Below are positions 16,700 to 24,856 of a stretch of DNA of 64,000 nt, piece after piece. The stretch lies in the NCBI RefSeq assembly GCF_026420845.1, contig NZ_JAOWCB010000006.1:124001-188000 (forward strand). Direction: 5' to 3'. This DNA comes from Streptomyces sp. PR69. Its GTDB lineage: Bacteria > Actinomycetota > Actinomycetes > Streptomycetales > Streptomycetaceae. The notes under the pieces were generated by a model. It saw only the letters and a program-made list of their open reading frames with translations, did not search any database and was not told the DNA's origin. Numbering within the stretch: the stretch's first letter is position 1; each line of letters begins with the position of its first letter. The position numbers were made by a program, and so were the translations under genes.

Positions 16700-18421
16700 T
16701 CAGCCCGCCCTGCGGTGGACCTTGGCACGCGACCGCTTCTCCACATACATCCGCTGGTCCGCCGAGGTCAGAATCTCGTCCACGGTCATGCCGCACTCCG
16801 CCCAGCCGATGCCGAAGCTCGCGCCGACGCGGACACCGCGGCCGCCCACCCGGATGGGCAGGATGATCGCGTTCCGGAGGCGTACGGCCAGGTCGGCGGC
16901 GTCGGCCGCGCCCAGGCCGTCGGCGAGGACGACAAACTCGTCGCCGCCGAGCCGGGCGACCGTGTCGCCTTCCCGTACGCCGGTGGTGAGCCGCCGGGCG
17001 ACCTCGACCAGAACGGCGTCGCCGGTCTGGTGCCCGAAGCGGTCGTTGATCGACTTGAAGCCGTCGAGATCGCAGAAGAGGACCGCGAGCCCCTTGGCAC
17101 CGTCGTCCGCCTCCACATCGGGGGCGATGGCGTGGACATGATGGTCATACGGGCCGGAGGGGGCGACCGCGAAGCCGTCGCTGCGGAAGTGCCGGGGGCC
17201 GCCGTGGTCGCCTTCATAACCCTCGTACCCCTCGTAGTACGGCATGTCGGAGCCGTCGCGCGCCTCGTACGCCTGGCCGTAGGCGTCCTGGCAGGCGTCC
17301 GAGTAGCCGGACTCCCCCGGCTTGGCGCGCCCGGTGGGCGGCCGCTCGCACAGCCGGGCGCTGAGGCGGGCGCGCAGCTCGGCGCTGTTGGGCAGCCCGG
17401 TGAGGGAGTCATGCGAGGCGCGGTGGGCGAGCTGCAGCTCGTGGCGCTTGCGCTCCTCGATGTCCTCGACGTGGGTGAGCAGAAAGCGGGGGCCGTCGGC
17501 GGTGTCGGCGACGACGGAGTTGCGCAGCGAGACCCAGACATAGCTGCCGTCGCGGCGGCAGAGACGTATCTCCGCGCGGCCGCCCTCGGCGGACGTGCGC
17601 AGCAGGGTGCCGACGTCCTCGGGGTGGACCAGATCGGCGAAGGAGTAGCGGCGCATCGCGGAGGCGGGGCGGCCGAGGAGCCGGCACAGCGCGTCATTGG
17701 TGCGAAGCAGCCGGCCGTGCTGGTCGCCGCCCATCTCGGCGATCGCCATACCGCTGGGCGCGTACTCGAACGCCTGTCGGAAGGACTCCTCGCTGGCGCG
17801 CAGCGCCTGCTGCTCGCGCTCCAGCCGGACCAGGGCGCGCTGCATATTTGCTCGCAGGCGGGCGTTGCTGATCGCAATCGCGGACTGGGAGGCGTACATC
17901 TGGAGCGCCTCCTGGCCCCAGGGGCCGGGGCGGCGGCCGTTGCGGGGCCGGTCCACGGAGATCACGCCGAGGAGCTCACGGGTGCCGCCGGAGGTGTACA
18001 TCGGGGCGTAGAGCCGGTCCTGCGGGTGCCACTCGTCGTCGAAGCGGGGCTCGGGGCCGTCGGTGTGCCACTGGGGGACGTCGTCGTCCATCAGGACCCA
18101 GCCCTCCGTGTGCGGTATGAACCGCAGATCGCCCCACGCCTCCCCCATGGACAGCCGCCGCTCCCAGGAGGGGCGGGAGCCCACGCGGCCGGTGATCAGG
18201 GCCTCCGCGGCGGCGCTGCCGGCGAAGGCGGCGACGACGAGATCGCCGTCCGGGCGTACGAGGTTGACGCAGGCGAGTTCGTAACCGAGTCCGGCGACGA
18301 TTCCGTCGGCGACGGCCTGCAGTGTGTCGGCCAGGCTCCGGGCCGTGTTGAGATCCGTGACGACCTGGTGCAGCTGCCGCAGGGTCGCAAGACGGACATA
18401 GGGCTCCGACTCGGTCTCCAT
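16700..18421 (-). CDS. cdgB: Diguanylate cyclase CdgB (GAF-PAS-GGDEF)
   Basis: This 573-residue cytoplasmic protein makes cyclic di-GMP, the signal that keeps Streptomyces in vegetative growth through BldD. The N-terminal GAF domain (about 10-190) is followed by a PAS/PAC region (about 210-325) and a GGDEF domain. The active-site GGDEF is intact near residue 492 and an RxxD product-inhibition site (REGD) lies five residues before it. A Tyr/Gly/Asp-rich insert of about 70 residues interrupts the start of the GGDEF domain. I chose ATG 18421 because GGGGAGAG lies seven bases upstream; ATG 18466 lacks a site. BldD- and Crp-like sites precede it. Confidence 0.92.
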   Translation of the reverse strand: METESEPYVRLATLRQLHQVVTDLNTARSLADTLQAVADGIVAGLGYELACVNLVRPDGDLVVAAFAGSAAAEALITGRVGSRPSWERRLSMGEAWGDLRFIPHTEGWVLMDDDVPQWHTDGPEPRFDDEWHPQDRLYAPMYTSGGTRELLGVISVDRPRNGRRPGPWGQEALQMYASQSAIAISNARLRANMQRALVRLEREQQALRASEESFRQAFEYAPSGMAIAEMGGDQHGRLLRTNDALCRLLGRPASAMRRYSFADLVHPEDVGTLLRTSAEGGRAEIRLCRRDGSYVWVSLRNSVVADTADGPRFLLTHVEDIEERKRHELQLAHRASHDSLTGLPNSAELRARLSARLCERPPTGRAKPGESGYSDACQDAYGQAYEARDGSDMPYYEGYEGYEGDHGGPRHFRSDGFAVAPSGPYDHHVHAIAPDVEADDGAKGLAVLFCDLDGFKSINDRFGHQTGDAVLVEVARRLTTGVREGDTVARLGGDEFVVLADGLGAADAADLAVRLRNAIILPIRVGGRGVRVGASFGIGWAECGMTVDEILTSADQRMYVEKRSRAKVHRRAG

Positions 18422-18520
18422 CGTTCGCTCTCCCCGAGACCTCGACAGCAACTCCAGGGTTCTCATCGGCGTTCTTGTTGCGGTAACCCGGCCACTGAAT
18501 CACAGCGCGCTGCTCACTCG

Positions 18521-18533
18521 GTACACAGGGTCA
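18521..18533 (-). promoter_or_regulatory. BldD-box-like site upstream of cdgB
   Basis: On the minus strand TGACCCTGTGTAC fits the BldD consensus TNACNC(A/T)GNGTNA at all fixed positions except the last. It lies 100 bp upstream of the cdgB start. BldD with c-di-GMP is known to repress cdgB in S. coelicolor, closing a feedback loop. Confidence 0.65.
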
Positions 18534-18548
18534 ACAAATAGTGCCCTC

Positions 18549-18564
18549 TGTGAGTCAAGTCACA
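18549..18564. promoter_or_regulatory. Perfect Crp-type palindrome upstream of cdgB
   Basis: TGTGA, six bases, TCACA: a perfect CRP half-site pair, also fitting the Streptomyces Crp pattern GTG-N6-GNCAC. It lies about 130 bp upstream of cdgB and about 150 bp upstream of the divergent flavin reductase gene, so it could serve either. Confidence 0.6.
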
Positions 18565-18712
18565 CAAGATGACTGAGGTGTGCCCATTGGGCCCTTGCGC
18601 CGCCGCAACCTTCCGGAACGCAAATGAACCGCCAATCCGGGGCGATGGTCCTAGGACCCTCCTGGTCCCCTGGGCCGATGCGGGGGTGCGGGGGCCGGGT
18701 TAGCGTTCCGGT

Positions 18713-19279
18713 GTGCCGCAGACGACCTCAACCACCGCCGAATCCGCCGCCGTCCTCCATGCTGAGGGGGTGAGCGATGAGGAGTTCCGCGCGGCCATGT
18801 CACGGCTCGCCGCGGGCGTGGTGCTGGTGACGGCCCAGGAGCCTCCGCTGAGCGAGGACGGCCCGCGCGGGGAGGACGTGGGCATGACCGCGACCGCCTT
18901 TATGTCGGTCTCCCTGGACCCGCCGCTGGTCCTGGTCAGCCTGCGCAACGGCTCCCGCATGGACGACCTGCTGGCCGAACAGCCGCTGTGGGCGGCCTCC
19001 CTCCTCGCCGAGGGCCAGCGCCATATCGCGGGCCGCTTCGCGATGAAGGGCCGCGTCAGCGACCGGCTCCTCTTCCAGGACCTCGCGTTCACGCGGGGCG
19101 CGCTCACGGACGCGCCCCTCATCGGCGGCGCGCTCGCCGCGCTCGAATGCCGCACGGAACGGCGCGTGGTCGCCGGCGACCACACCCTGGTGATCGCCCG
19201 TGTCCTGTCCACCACCCTCCCATCAGCGGGCGACGCCCCCCTGACGTACTTCCGCGGCCGCTACCGTCACCTGTCCTGA
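18713..19279 (+). CDS. Flavin reductase-like FMN-binding protein
   Basis: This 188-residue protein has the flavin reductase split-barrel fold: FRAAMSRLAAGVVLVTAQ, GMTATAFMSVSLDPPLVLVSL, FAMKGRVSDRLLFQD and a final LTYFRGRYRHL. Relatives reduce FMN for a partner monooxygenase or act as oxidoreductases; no partner is adjacent. The GTG at 18713 has no ribosome site but a -10-like TAGCGT sits six bases before it, which suits leaderless translation. An in-frame GTG at 18770 is an alternative. Confidence 0.88.
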   Translation: MPQTTSTTAESAAVLHAEGVSDEEFRAAMSRLAAGVVLVTAQEPPLSEDGPRGEDVGMTATAFMSVSLDPPLVLVSLRNGSRMDDLLAEQPLWAASLLAEGQRHIAGRFAMKGRVSDRLLFQDLAFTRGALTDAPLIGGALAALECRTERRVVAGDHTLVIARVLSTTLPSAGDAPLTYFRGRYRHLS

Positions 19280-19310
19280 ACGGTCTCCCCACCCGCCCGC
19301 CGGGGGGCGT

Positions 19311-19329
19311 GGGGGTACGCCGTACCCCC
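19311..19329. terminator. Bidirectional hairpin between convergent genes
   Basis: GGGGGTAC at 19311-19318 and GTACCCCC at 19322-19329 with a three-base loop sit between the flavin reductase and ArfB-like stops. Confidence 0.6.
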
Positions 19330-19335
19330 GCAGAG

Positions 19336-19770
19336 CTACCAGTCCCGGCCGCTGCGGCCCCGCTTCGTCTCCGCCCGCCGCTTCTTCTCCCGCAGCCGCC
19401 GCTCGTTGATCCCCCGCGGAATCTTCGTCGCCCGCCGCGCCTTCGGCGGCGGCCCCGTCACCTCCGCCAGCAGCGCGGCCATCCGCACCGCCGCCGCCTC
19501 GCGGTTGCGCCACTGTGAGCGGTGCTCCGAGGCGCGCACCACGACCACCCCGTCGCCGACGAGCCGTCGCCGCCCGGCCAGCCGGGTCAGGGCCCGCTGT
19601 TTCCACACCTCCGGCAGCGCCTCGGTCTTCGCGAGGTCGAAGCGCAGCTCCACCTGGGAGTCACTGGTGTTGACATGCTGGCCGCCCGGCCCCGACGACC
19701 GCGAGAAACGCCAGATCAGCTCGGCCTCCGGAAGGGCGACCGAGCCTCGGATGAGGTAGGGACCAGACAT
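19336..19770 (-). CDS. arfB: Peptidyl-tRNA hydrolase ArfB-like rescue factor
   Basis: This 144-residue protein is a stand-alone release-factor catalytic domain. It has the GGQ tripeptide at 29-31 in SSGPGGQHVNTSDSQVEL, and a basic C-terminal tail (KARRATKIP, REKKRRAETKRGRSGRDW) that would enter the empty mRNA channel. It frees ribosomes stalled without a stop codon. The start is ATG 19770, giving the usual MSGPYLIRG beginning. Further upstream reading is not family-like. Confidence 0.93.
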   Translation of the reverse strand: MSGPYLIRGSVALPEAELIWRFSRSSGPGGQHVNTSDSQVELRFDLAKTEALPEVWKQRALTRLAGRRRLVGDGVVVVRASEHRSQWRNREAAAVRMAALLAEVTGPPPKARRATKIPRGINERRLREKKRRAETKRGRSGRDW

Positions 19771-19991
19771 GGGTCCATGGTCGCGCCCACCCGCCGCACG
19801 CGTCATCTTCTTTACGCACACGCGTTCTTTACGCACGCGCTGCGCACACGCCGCGCACGCGTACACTCCGCATGGAACCCGGCGGCCCCTGCCCTCGTTA
19901 TGACGGGTGACGGTAGGTTCGACGGCGCCTCGACGGTGCTTCGAAACAGCGCCGAAGCAGCCCGCACACCACTCACGAAGGGGACTTCCCA

Positions 19992-20567
19992 ATGGCAGTA
20001 AGCCTGTCCAAGGGCGGAAACGTCTCGCTCACCAAGGAGGCGCCCGGCCTCACCGCCGTGACCGTCGGCCTTGGCTGGGACGTCCGCACCACCACCGGCA
20101 CCGACTTCGACCTCGACGCTTCCGCGATCGGCGTCAACGCGGGCGGCACGGTGGCCTCCGACGCCCACTTCGTCTTCTTCAACAACAAGTCCACGCCGGA
20201 CCAGAGCATCGTCCACACCGGCGACAACCGCACCGGCGAGGGCGGCGGCGACGACGAGCAGATCAACGTCAACCTCGCCGCGCTGCCGGCCGACGTCGAC
20301 AAGATCGTCTTCCCGGTCTCCATCTACGACGCGGTCAACCGCTCGCAGAACTTCGGCCAGGTGCGCAACGCCTACATCCGCATCGTCAACCAGGCCGGCG
20401 GCGCCGAGATCGCCCGCTACGACCTGAGCGAGGACGCCGCCACCGAGACCGCCATGGTCTTCGGCGAGCTGTACCGCAACGGCGCCGAGTGGAAGTTCCG
20501 CGCGGTCGGCCAGGGTTACGCCTCCGGCCTGGAGGGCATCGCCCGCGACTTCGGCGTCAACATCTGA
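19992..20567 (+). CDS. TerD-family protein
   Basis: This 191-residue single TerD domain starts [20 protein letters not shown] and shows the paired calcium-binding pattern [13 protein letters not shown] and [13 protein letters not shown]. TerD proteins bind calcium and belong to stress/tellurite operons; Streptomyces has many paralogs. GAAGGGGA precedes the start by eight bases. It stands alone, with a terminator following and an M1 peptidase gene convergent. Confidence 0.95.
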   Translation: MAVSLSKGGNVSLTKEAPGLTAVTVGLGWDVRTTTGTDFDLDASAIGVNAGGTVASDAHFVFFNNKSTPDQSIVHTGDNRTGEGGGDDEQINVNLAALPADVDKIVFPVSIYDAVNRSQNFGQVRNAYIRIVNQAGGAEIARYDLSEDAATETAMVFGELYRNGAEWKFRAVGQGYASGLEGIARDFGVNI

Positions 20568-20581
20568 TCTGACGCACCGGC

Positions 20582-20611
20582 CGCCCGGGTCCCCGCGAGG
20601 GGGCCCGGGCG
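20582..20611. terminator. Hairpin between terD-like and peptidase genes
   Basis: CGCCCGGG at 20582-20589 pairs with CCCGGGCG at 20604-20611. It lies between two convergent stop codons and can serve both. Confidence 0.75.
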
Positions 20612-20613
20612 CC

Positions 20614-22011
20614 TCACGGCAGCTCGGACGGCTTCTCGTCCCCGTACAGCCAGACGTCCCACACCTGGCTCAGATCCTCGCCCGACTCCTCCTCCACGTA
20701 GTGGGTGAAGTCCTGGGTGGACGCGTTGCCGTGGCGGTACGTCTCCGCCCAGCCCCGCACGATCCCGTCGAAGACCTCCGCGCCGACGGCTTCGCGGGCC
20801 TGATACAGGACCATCGCCCCGCGCCCGTACACCGGATACCCGGAGACGTCCTCGGCGGACGGCGGCTCGGCGGGCGGAAAGGCCCAGTTGGCGTCATTGT
20901 CGAAGGCGGCCTGGAAGCTCTCCTCCAGGGGCACGCCCTCCTGCTCGTCCTGCCACAGCCACTCGGCGTAGGTGGCGAAGCCCTCGTTGAGCCACATGTC
21001 CTGCCAGGACTTCGGCGAGACGGAGTTCCCGAACCACTGGTGGGCCAGCTCGTGCACCACCGTGTGGACGTCGAACTGATCCTGCGGGAAGACCGGCCGG
21101 GTCTGGGTCTCCAGCGCGTAGCCGACGTCGTCGGAGGCCACGACGATCGCCCCGGAGGAGAGGAAGGGGTACGGCCCGAAGGTGTCCGTCCCCCACTGGG
21201 TCAGCTCCGGAATGCGCGCCAGCAGCTCCTTGGTCTCCGGGTCGTCCGCCAGGGCCTCGTCCACGGCCGTGTGCACCGGCAGCGCGCCCGCCGTGCGCGC
21301 GTCGCGGGTCTCGTACCGGCCGATGGCCAGAGTGGCGAGATAGCTCGCCATCGGCTCGGTCGCCTGCCAGAAGAAGGTGGTGCGGCCGCCGCGCGCCGAC
21401 CGGTTGAAGTGATCGCCGTTGGAGACGGCCGTCAGCCCCTCCGGCACGGTGACCTCGATGTCGTACGTCGCCTTGTCCGACGGATGGTGGTTTCCGGGGA
21501 ACCACGCCATCGAACCGCTCGGCTCCCCCACGGCCAGCGCCCCGCCCGCGGACGTCCGCAGCCAGCCCTCTTCGGAGCCGTCCGGATCGGTGATCGTGCG
21601 CGGCACGCCCGAGTAGCGCACGACGGCATGGAACTGAGCGCCCTTGTCGATGTCGTCGCGGGGCCGCAGCGTCAGCTCATCGCCCGCACGGTTGACGCGG
21701 GCGCGGTCGCCGTCGACGCGCGCGCTCTCGACCGTCATCCCGTGGAAGTCCAGATTGAAGGCGCTCAGATCCTGGGTGGCGCGTGCGGTGATCTCCGCGG
21801 CACCGCTCAGCCGGCCGGAGCCGGGATCGTAGTCGAGGGCCAGCTTGTAGTGCTGGACGTCATATCCGCCGTTGCCGAGCCTGGGGAAGTACGGGTCGCG
21901 CACTCCGGCGGCCCCGGGCGTCCCCCGAACCCCCAGACTCCCCGTACAGCTCACGGTCAGGAGCAGCAGGGCCAGGGCGGGGGCGTACCGGGCGGCGCGG
22001 CGCAGTCTCAC
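20614..22011 (-). CDS. Secreted M1-family metallopeptidase lipoprotein
   Basis: This 465-residue zinc aminopeptidase has a signal peptide with a Cys (LLLTVSCTG) that looks like a lipobox. The zinc site HELAHQWFGN is at about 320 and the third ligand is in NEGFATYAEW. The usual GxMEN substrate motif is replaced by GYALETQT with the Glu kept, as in short actinobacterial M1 members, and the long C-terminal domain of full-size M1 enzymes is absent. The GTG start at 22011 is behind a weak AGGA. Confidence 0.92.
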   Translation of the reverse strand: MRLRRAARYAPALALLLLTVSCTGSLGVRGTPGAAGVRDPYFPRLGNGGYDVQHYKLALDYDPGSGRLSGAAEITARATQDLSAFNLDFHGMTVESARVDGDRARVNRAGDELTLRPRDDIDKGAQFHAVVRYSGVPRTITDPDGSEEGWLRTSAGGALAVGEPSGSMAWFPGNHHPSDKATYDIEVTVPEGLTAVSNGDHFNRSARGGRTTFFWQATEPMASYLATLAIGRYETRDARTAGALPVHTAVDEALADDPETKELLARIPELTQWGTDTFGPYPFLSSGAIVVASDDVGYALETQTRPVFPQDQFDVHTVVHELAHQWFGNSVSPKSWQDMWLNEGFATYAEWLWQDEQEGVPLEESFQAAFDNDANWAFPPAEPPSAEDVSGYPVYGRGAMVLYQAREAVGAEVFDGIVRGWAETYRHGNASTQDFTHYVEEESGEDLSQVWDVWLYGDEKPSELP

Positions 22012-22187
22012 CAGCTGATCCTATGCATGCTCCGGCGCAACGGCGCAGGTCCGGCCCGGTACGGGGATCAGAACCCGCCACCGCCGGCCTGCCCCTCCCG
22101 TGGCGCCGGGACAGCGGCGACAGGCAGAGGCGCGGCCGGGCATCCGGGCCCGGCCCTTCCCTCACTCCGGCATGACACCATCGACCC

Positions 22188-22685
22188 GTGCTCGACATCG
22201 GCTACTCCCTCTCCCGCCGCTTCCCCGACCCCCCGCAGACCGACTACCGCCGCGCGGACGTCCACGCCCTGCGTCATGACCTCTTCTGCGGCGACGTCTA
22301 CCTCGCGGACACCAAGGCGGACCGCGAGGTGTCCACAGCCTGGGGATGGGTGCCGGTGCTCGACTTCGCCTGGGCGCTGTGCGACATCGTCGAGCAGCTC
22401 GACCGCGACCCGCTCGGCAGCCGCGCCTCCCGGCCCCAGTACGCCGAGCTGGACTTCACCGAGACGGCCGACCGGATGCTCTTCGAGCGCCGCTTCGGCT
22501 GGGTGGACGTGGAAGCGGAGTGGCTGCCGGGCGGCGAGCCGCCCCTGACCTTCGGCCATGCCGAACTGCGCCGCGAGGCCCGCGACTTCCTCCACGATCT
22601 GATCGCGGACCTGTGCGACATGCACGAGGGCCTCGCCGACAACCCGGCGATCTGGGATCTGCAGGCCCGCTTCCCGCGCGTGTAG
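22188..22685 (+). CDS. Conserved hypothetical protein
   Basis: A 165-residue soluble protein (MLDIGYSLSRRFPDPPQTDYRR start) rich in acidic and Trp residues, for example WGWVPVLDFAW and RRFGWVDVEAEW. The composition and frame are fully coding-like and no shadow gene competes. I recognise no function; it looks like a Streptomyces-conserved protein without a catalytic signature. The GTG 22188 start lacks a ribosome site. Confidence 0.75.
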   Translation: MLDIGYSLSRRFPDPPQTDYRRADVHALRHDLFCGDVYLADTKADREVSTAWGWVPVLDFAWALCDIVEQLDRDPLGSRASRPQYAELDFTETADRMLFERRFGWVDVEAEWLPGGEPPLTFGHAELRREARDFLHDLIADLCDMHEGLADNPAIWDLQARFPRV

Positions 22686-22707
22686 CCACGCCTGGCCGGC
22701 GTGGGCG

Positions 22708-22770
22708 CGTACGGCCGCGCGCCTGGCCCGCGCAGGCCCGACGTACGGCCGCGCGCCTGGCCCGCGCAGG
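22708..22770. repeat. 29-bp direct repeat, two copies
   Basis: The same 29 bases occur at 22708-22736 and 22742-22770 (34-bp period), just past the hypothetical gene's stop and before the pentapeptide gene's end. Confidence 0.85.
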
Positions 22771-22776
22771 GCCTGG

Positions 22777-23454
22777 CTACGGACCCTCCACCCGCACCCC
22801 GATCTGCGCCGCGAACGCACCCGCCAGCTCCACCAGCTGGGCGGGGCTGATCACCGCGCCCGCCAGCCGGTCGACGCCCCTGGCGATGTGCAGCTCCACG
22901 GCCGCCCGCAGATCCACGTCCGTCATCCGCGCGCCGCTGAAGTCGGCCTGCCGCAGCGCGCAGTCGCGGAACTCGACCCGCTCCAGCACCGCGCCGGCAA
23001 AGTCCGGCTCCACCAGCACACATCCCTCGAAGACGACGTCTCTCAGACGCGCCTTCCGCAGATTCGGGTAGTCGATCTTCCCGCCGCTGAACAGCACCCG
23101 CTCCAGCACCACGCCATGCAGCTGCGCACCGCCCAGCCGCGCCTGGCGTATCTCCACATCGCGCAGCGACGCACCGCCGAGGTCCGCGCCCACGCCCCGG
23201 ACGCCGTCGAGCACCGAGTCGATAAAGCGGGCGTTCGTCAGCTCCGCCTCGTCCAGCGCGCAGTCCCGCAGCGCACAGTCGAGGAAGCGGGCGCCGGGAG
23301 CCGCCTGCCCGCTCAGGTCGAGGCCCCGGAACTCCAGCCCGTCATAGTCGCCGTCCGCCTCAAGTCGCGCCCCGTCGTCAAACGGCTCCAGCGGCGGAAG
23401 CCGCACCTCCGGCATCCGTGCCGCCGCCACCCTGCGTTCTGCGCTGCCAGCCAT
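22777..23454 (-). CDS. Pentapeptide-repeat protein
   Basis: This 225-residue protein consists mostly of A(D/N)LxX-type pentapeptides (for example DYPNLRKARLRDVVFEG, FSGARMTDVDLRAA), predicted to form a right-handed beta-helix. Some such proteins mimic DNA and protect gyrase; most have no known role. The start is ATG 23454 (MAGSAERRV). It carries several Cys within the repeats. Confidence 0.88.
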   Translation of the reverse strand: MAGSAERRVAAARMPEVRLPPLEPFDDGARLEADGDYDGLEFRGLDLSGQAAPGARFLDCALRDCALDEAELTNARFIDSVLDGVRGVGADLGGASLRDVEIRQARLGGAQLHGVVLERVLFSGGKIDYPNLRKARLRDVVFEGCVLVEPDFAGAVLERVEFRDCALRQADFSGARMTDVDLRAAVELHIARGVDRLAGAVISPAQLVELAGAFAAQIGVRVEGP

Positions 23455-23499
23455 GTCCCCATGGTGACGCCCGGCACTGACACCAGGCACTCGTACGGC

Positions 23500-23612
23500 C
23501 TGAAGGCCGTGTCCTCAATCTCCCCCAGGCGCGGGGGTCCAGGGGCGGAGCCCCCGCGAACGGGGTCTGAGGCGGAGCCCCAGGTTCGGGAAGCGGGGGT
23601 CCCCCACGCCCC
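23500..23612. repeat. Intergenic GC-rich repeat remnants
   Basis: This 110-bp stretch contains CTCCCCCAGGCGCGGGGGTCC-like stems and GGCGGAGCCCC motifs related to the array at 6868-7140. It separates the pentapeptide gene from the upstream acetyltransferase gene on the same strand. Confidence 0.5.
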
Positions 23613-23616
23613 AGCC

Positions 23617-24087
23617 CTACGCCCCCAGCCCCTTGAGCGCCTCATCGGTCAGCCGGTACACCGTCCACCCGTCCTGCGGACGCGCCCCCATCGCCTCGTA
23701 GAAGGCGATCGACGGGGCGTTCCAGTTCAGCACGGACCACTCCAGACGCTCATACCCGCGCTCGACGCAGATGCGCGCCAGCTCGGTCAGCAGGGCCTTG
23801 CCGTGTCCGCCGCCGCGCGCCTCCGGACGTACGTAGAGGTCTTCCAGATAGATCCCGTGGACACCGCGCCAGGTGGAGAAGTTCAAAAACCACAGCGCGA
23901 AGCCCACGGTCCGCCCGGAGTCGTCCTCGGCGATATGCGCGAAGGCGGCGGGCCGCTCGCCGAAGAGGGCCTCGCGCAGCTGCTCCTGAGTGGCGCGGAC
24001 CTCGTGCAGGGCACGCTCATACTCGGCAAGCTCGCAGACCATACGGTGGATCTCAGGGACATCGGCAGGCACGGCGGTACGAATCAT
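23617..24087 (-). CDS. GNAT-family N-acetyltransferase
   Basis: This 156-residue acetyltransferase matches the diamine/spermidine acetyltransferase-like subgroup: IRTAVPADVPEIHRMVCELAEYERA at the start, then IYLEDLYVRPEARGGGHGKALL (acetyl-CoA loop) and WSVLNWNAPSIAFYEAMGA. The start is ATG 24087. The substrate is unknown. It overlaps the tail of a decayed phosphotransferase gene by 35 bases. Confidence 0.92.
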   Translation of the reverse strand: MIRTAVPADVPEIHRMVCELAEYERALHEVRATQEQLREALFGERPAAFAHIAEDDSGRTVGFALWFLNFSTWRGVHGIYLEDLYVRPEARGGGHGKALLTELARICVERGYERLEWSVLNWNAPSIAFYEAMGARPQDGWTVYRLTDEALKGLGA

Positions 24088-24760
24088 GGAGGCAGCCTGC
24101 ACGGCCGGAGGCCTGCCGCGCCAGCAGATTCCGCGCGATGGACAGCTGGACCTCGTCCAGCTCGTCCTCGCCGTCTTCCACATCCCACAGGCAGTTCTCC
24201 AGCACCCGCGCCAGCGTCCACGCCCGGACGCGCTCCCGGTCCAGCCCCGTGACGTCCGTCAGCAGATCGAACCGCCAGCAGGTCGCCTCCGGGTCGAAGC
24301 GGTTGCGCAGCGCGGGCATCAACCAGCACCCGCCGCTCATCCTCGTACGCGAGCCGCCGCACGGCGTCCGGCGCCTGCTCCAGCATCCGCTGGGCGAGGT
24401 CCCCGAGGCGTCGCAGCCCGTCCGGCGGCGCGGGGTGGGCGGTGAGCCGCGCCAGCAGCCCGGCGGTGATCCGTACGGCTTCGCGGTCATCGGCCAGCGC
24501 CGCCGGCGACCGGCCGGGGTCCAGCCGCTCCAGCAGCATCGAGCCGCTCGCGGGGTCGTGCTCCAGCAGCCGTACGGCGCCGTCGCCGTCCCAGGCCCGC
24601 AGTGCGAGGGGTTCCCCCGCCGTCTCCTCGTCCACCGGCTGGAGTTTGAGCACGGCGCTCATGCCGTCCGCCGCCCGTACGACCGGCAGGACGACTGCGC
24701 ACGCCCCGCGCATCTCCCGGCCCGTGATGCGCAGCCGCCACTTCCGGCACAGGGCTCCGC
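24053..24760 (-). pseudogene. Aminoglycoside 6-O-phosphotransferase family, internally deleted and frameshifted
   Basis: The 5' part (about 24760-24340) reads LCRKWRLRITGREM through AVLKLQPVDEETAGEPL, LLEHDPASGSMLLERLDPG and RRLGDLAQRMLEQAPDAV, the N-lobe of the streptomycin 6-kinase family. The 3' part (about 24320-24053), in a different frame, reads ALRNRFDPEATCWRFDLL, VLENCLWDVEDGEDELDE, the family C-terminus. The segment between, which should hold the catalytic HxDxxxxN and DPKP motifs, is missing, and the extreme N-terminus is not recognisable. It cannot encode an active kinase. A sequencing error would not explain the missing middle. Confidence 0.8.
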
Positions 24761-24856
24761 AAGGCCCGCGGTCTCGATCACTCCGGATTCCTACGAACGG
24801 AGTACTCTCCCGCCACACGGATTTACTCCCGTCCATATCCCCGGGGCAGAGGCGAC

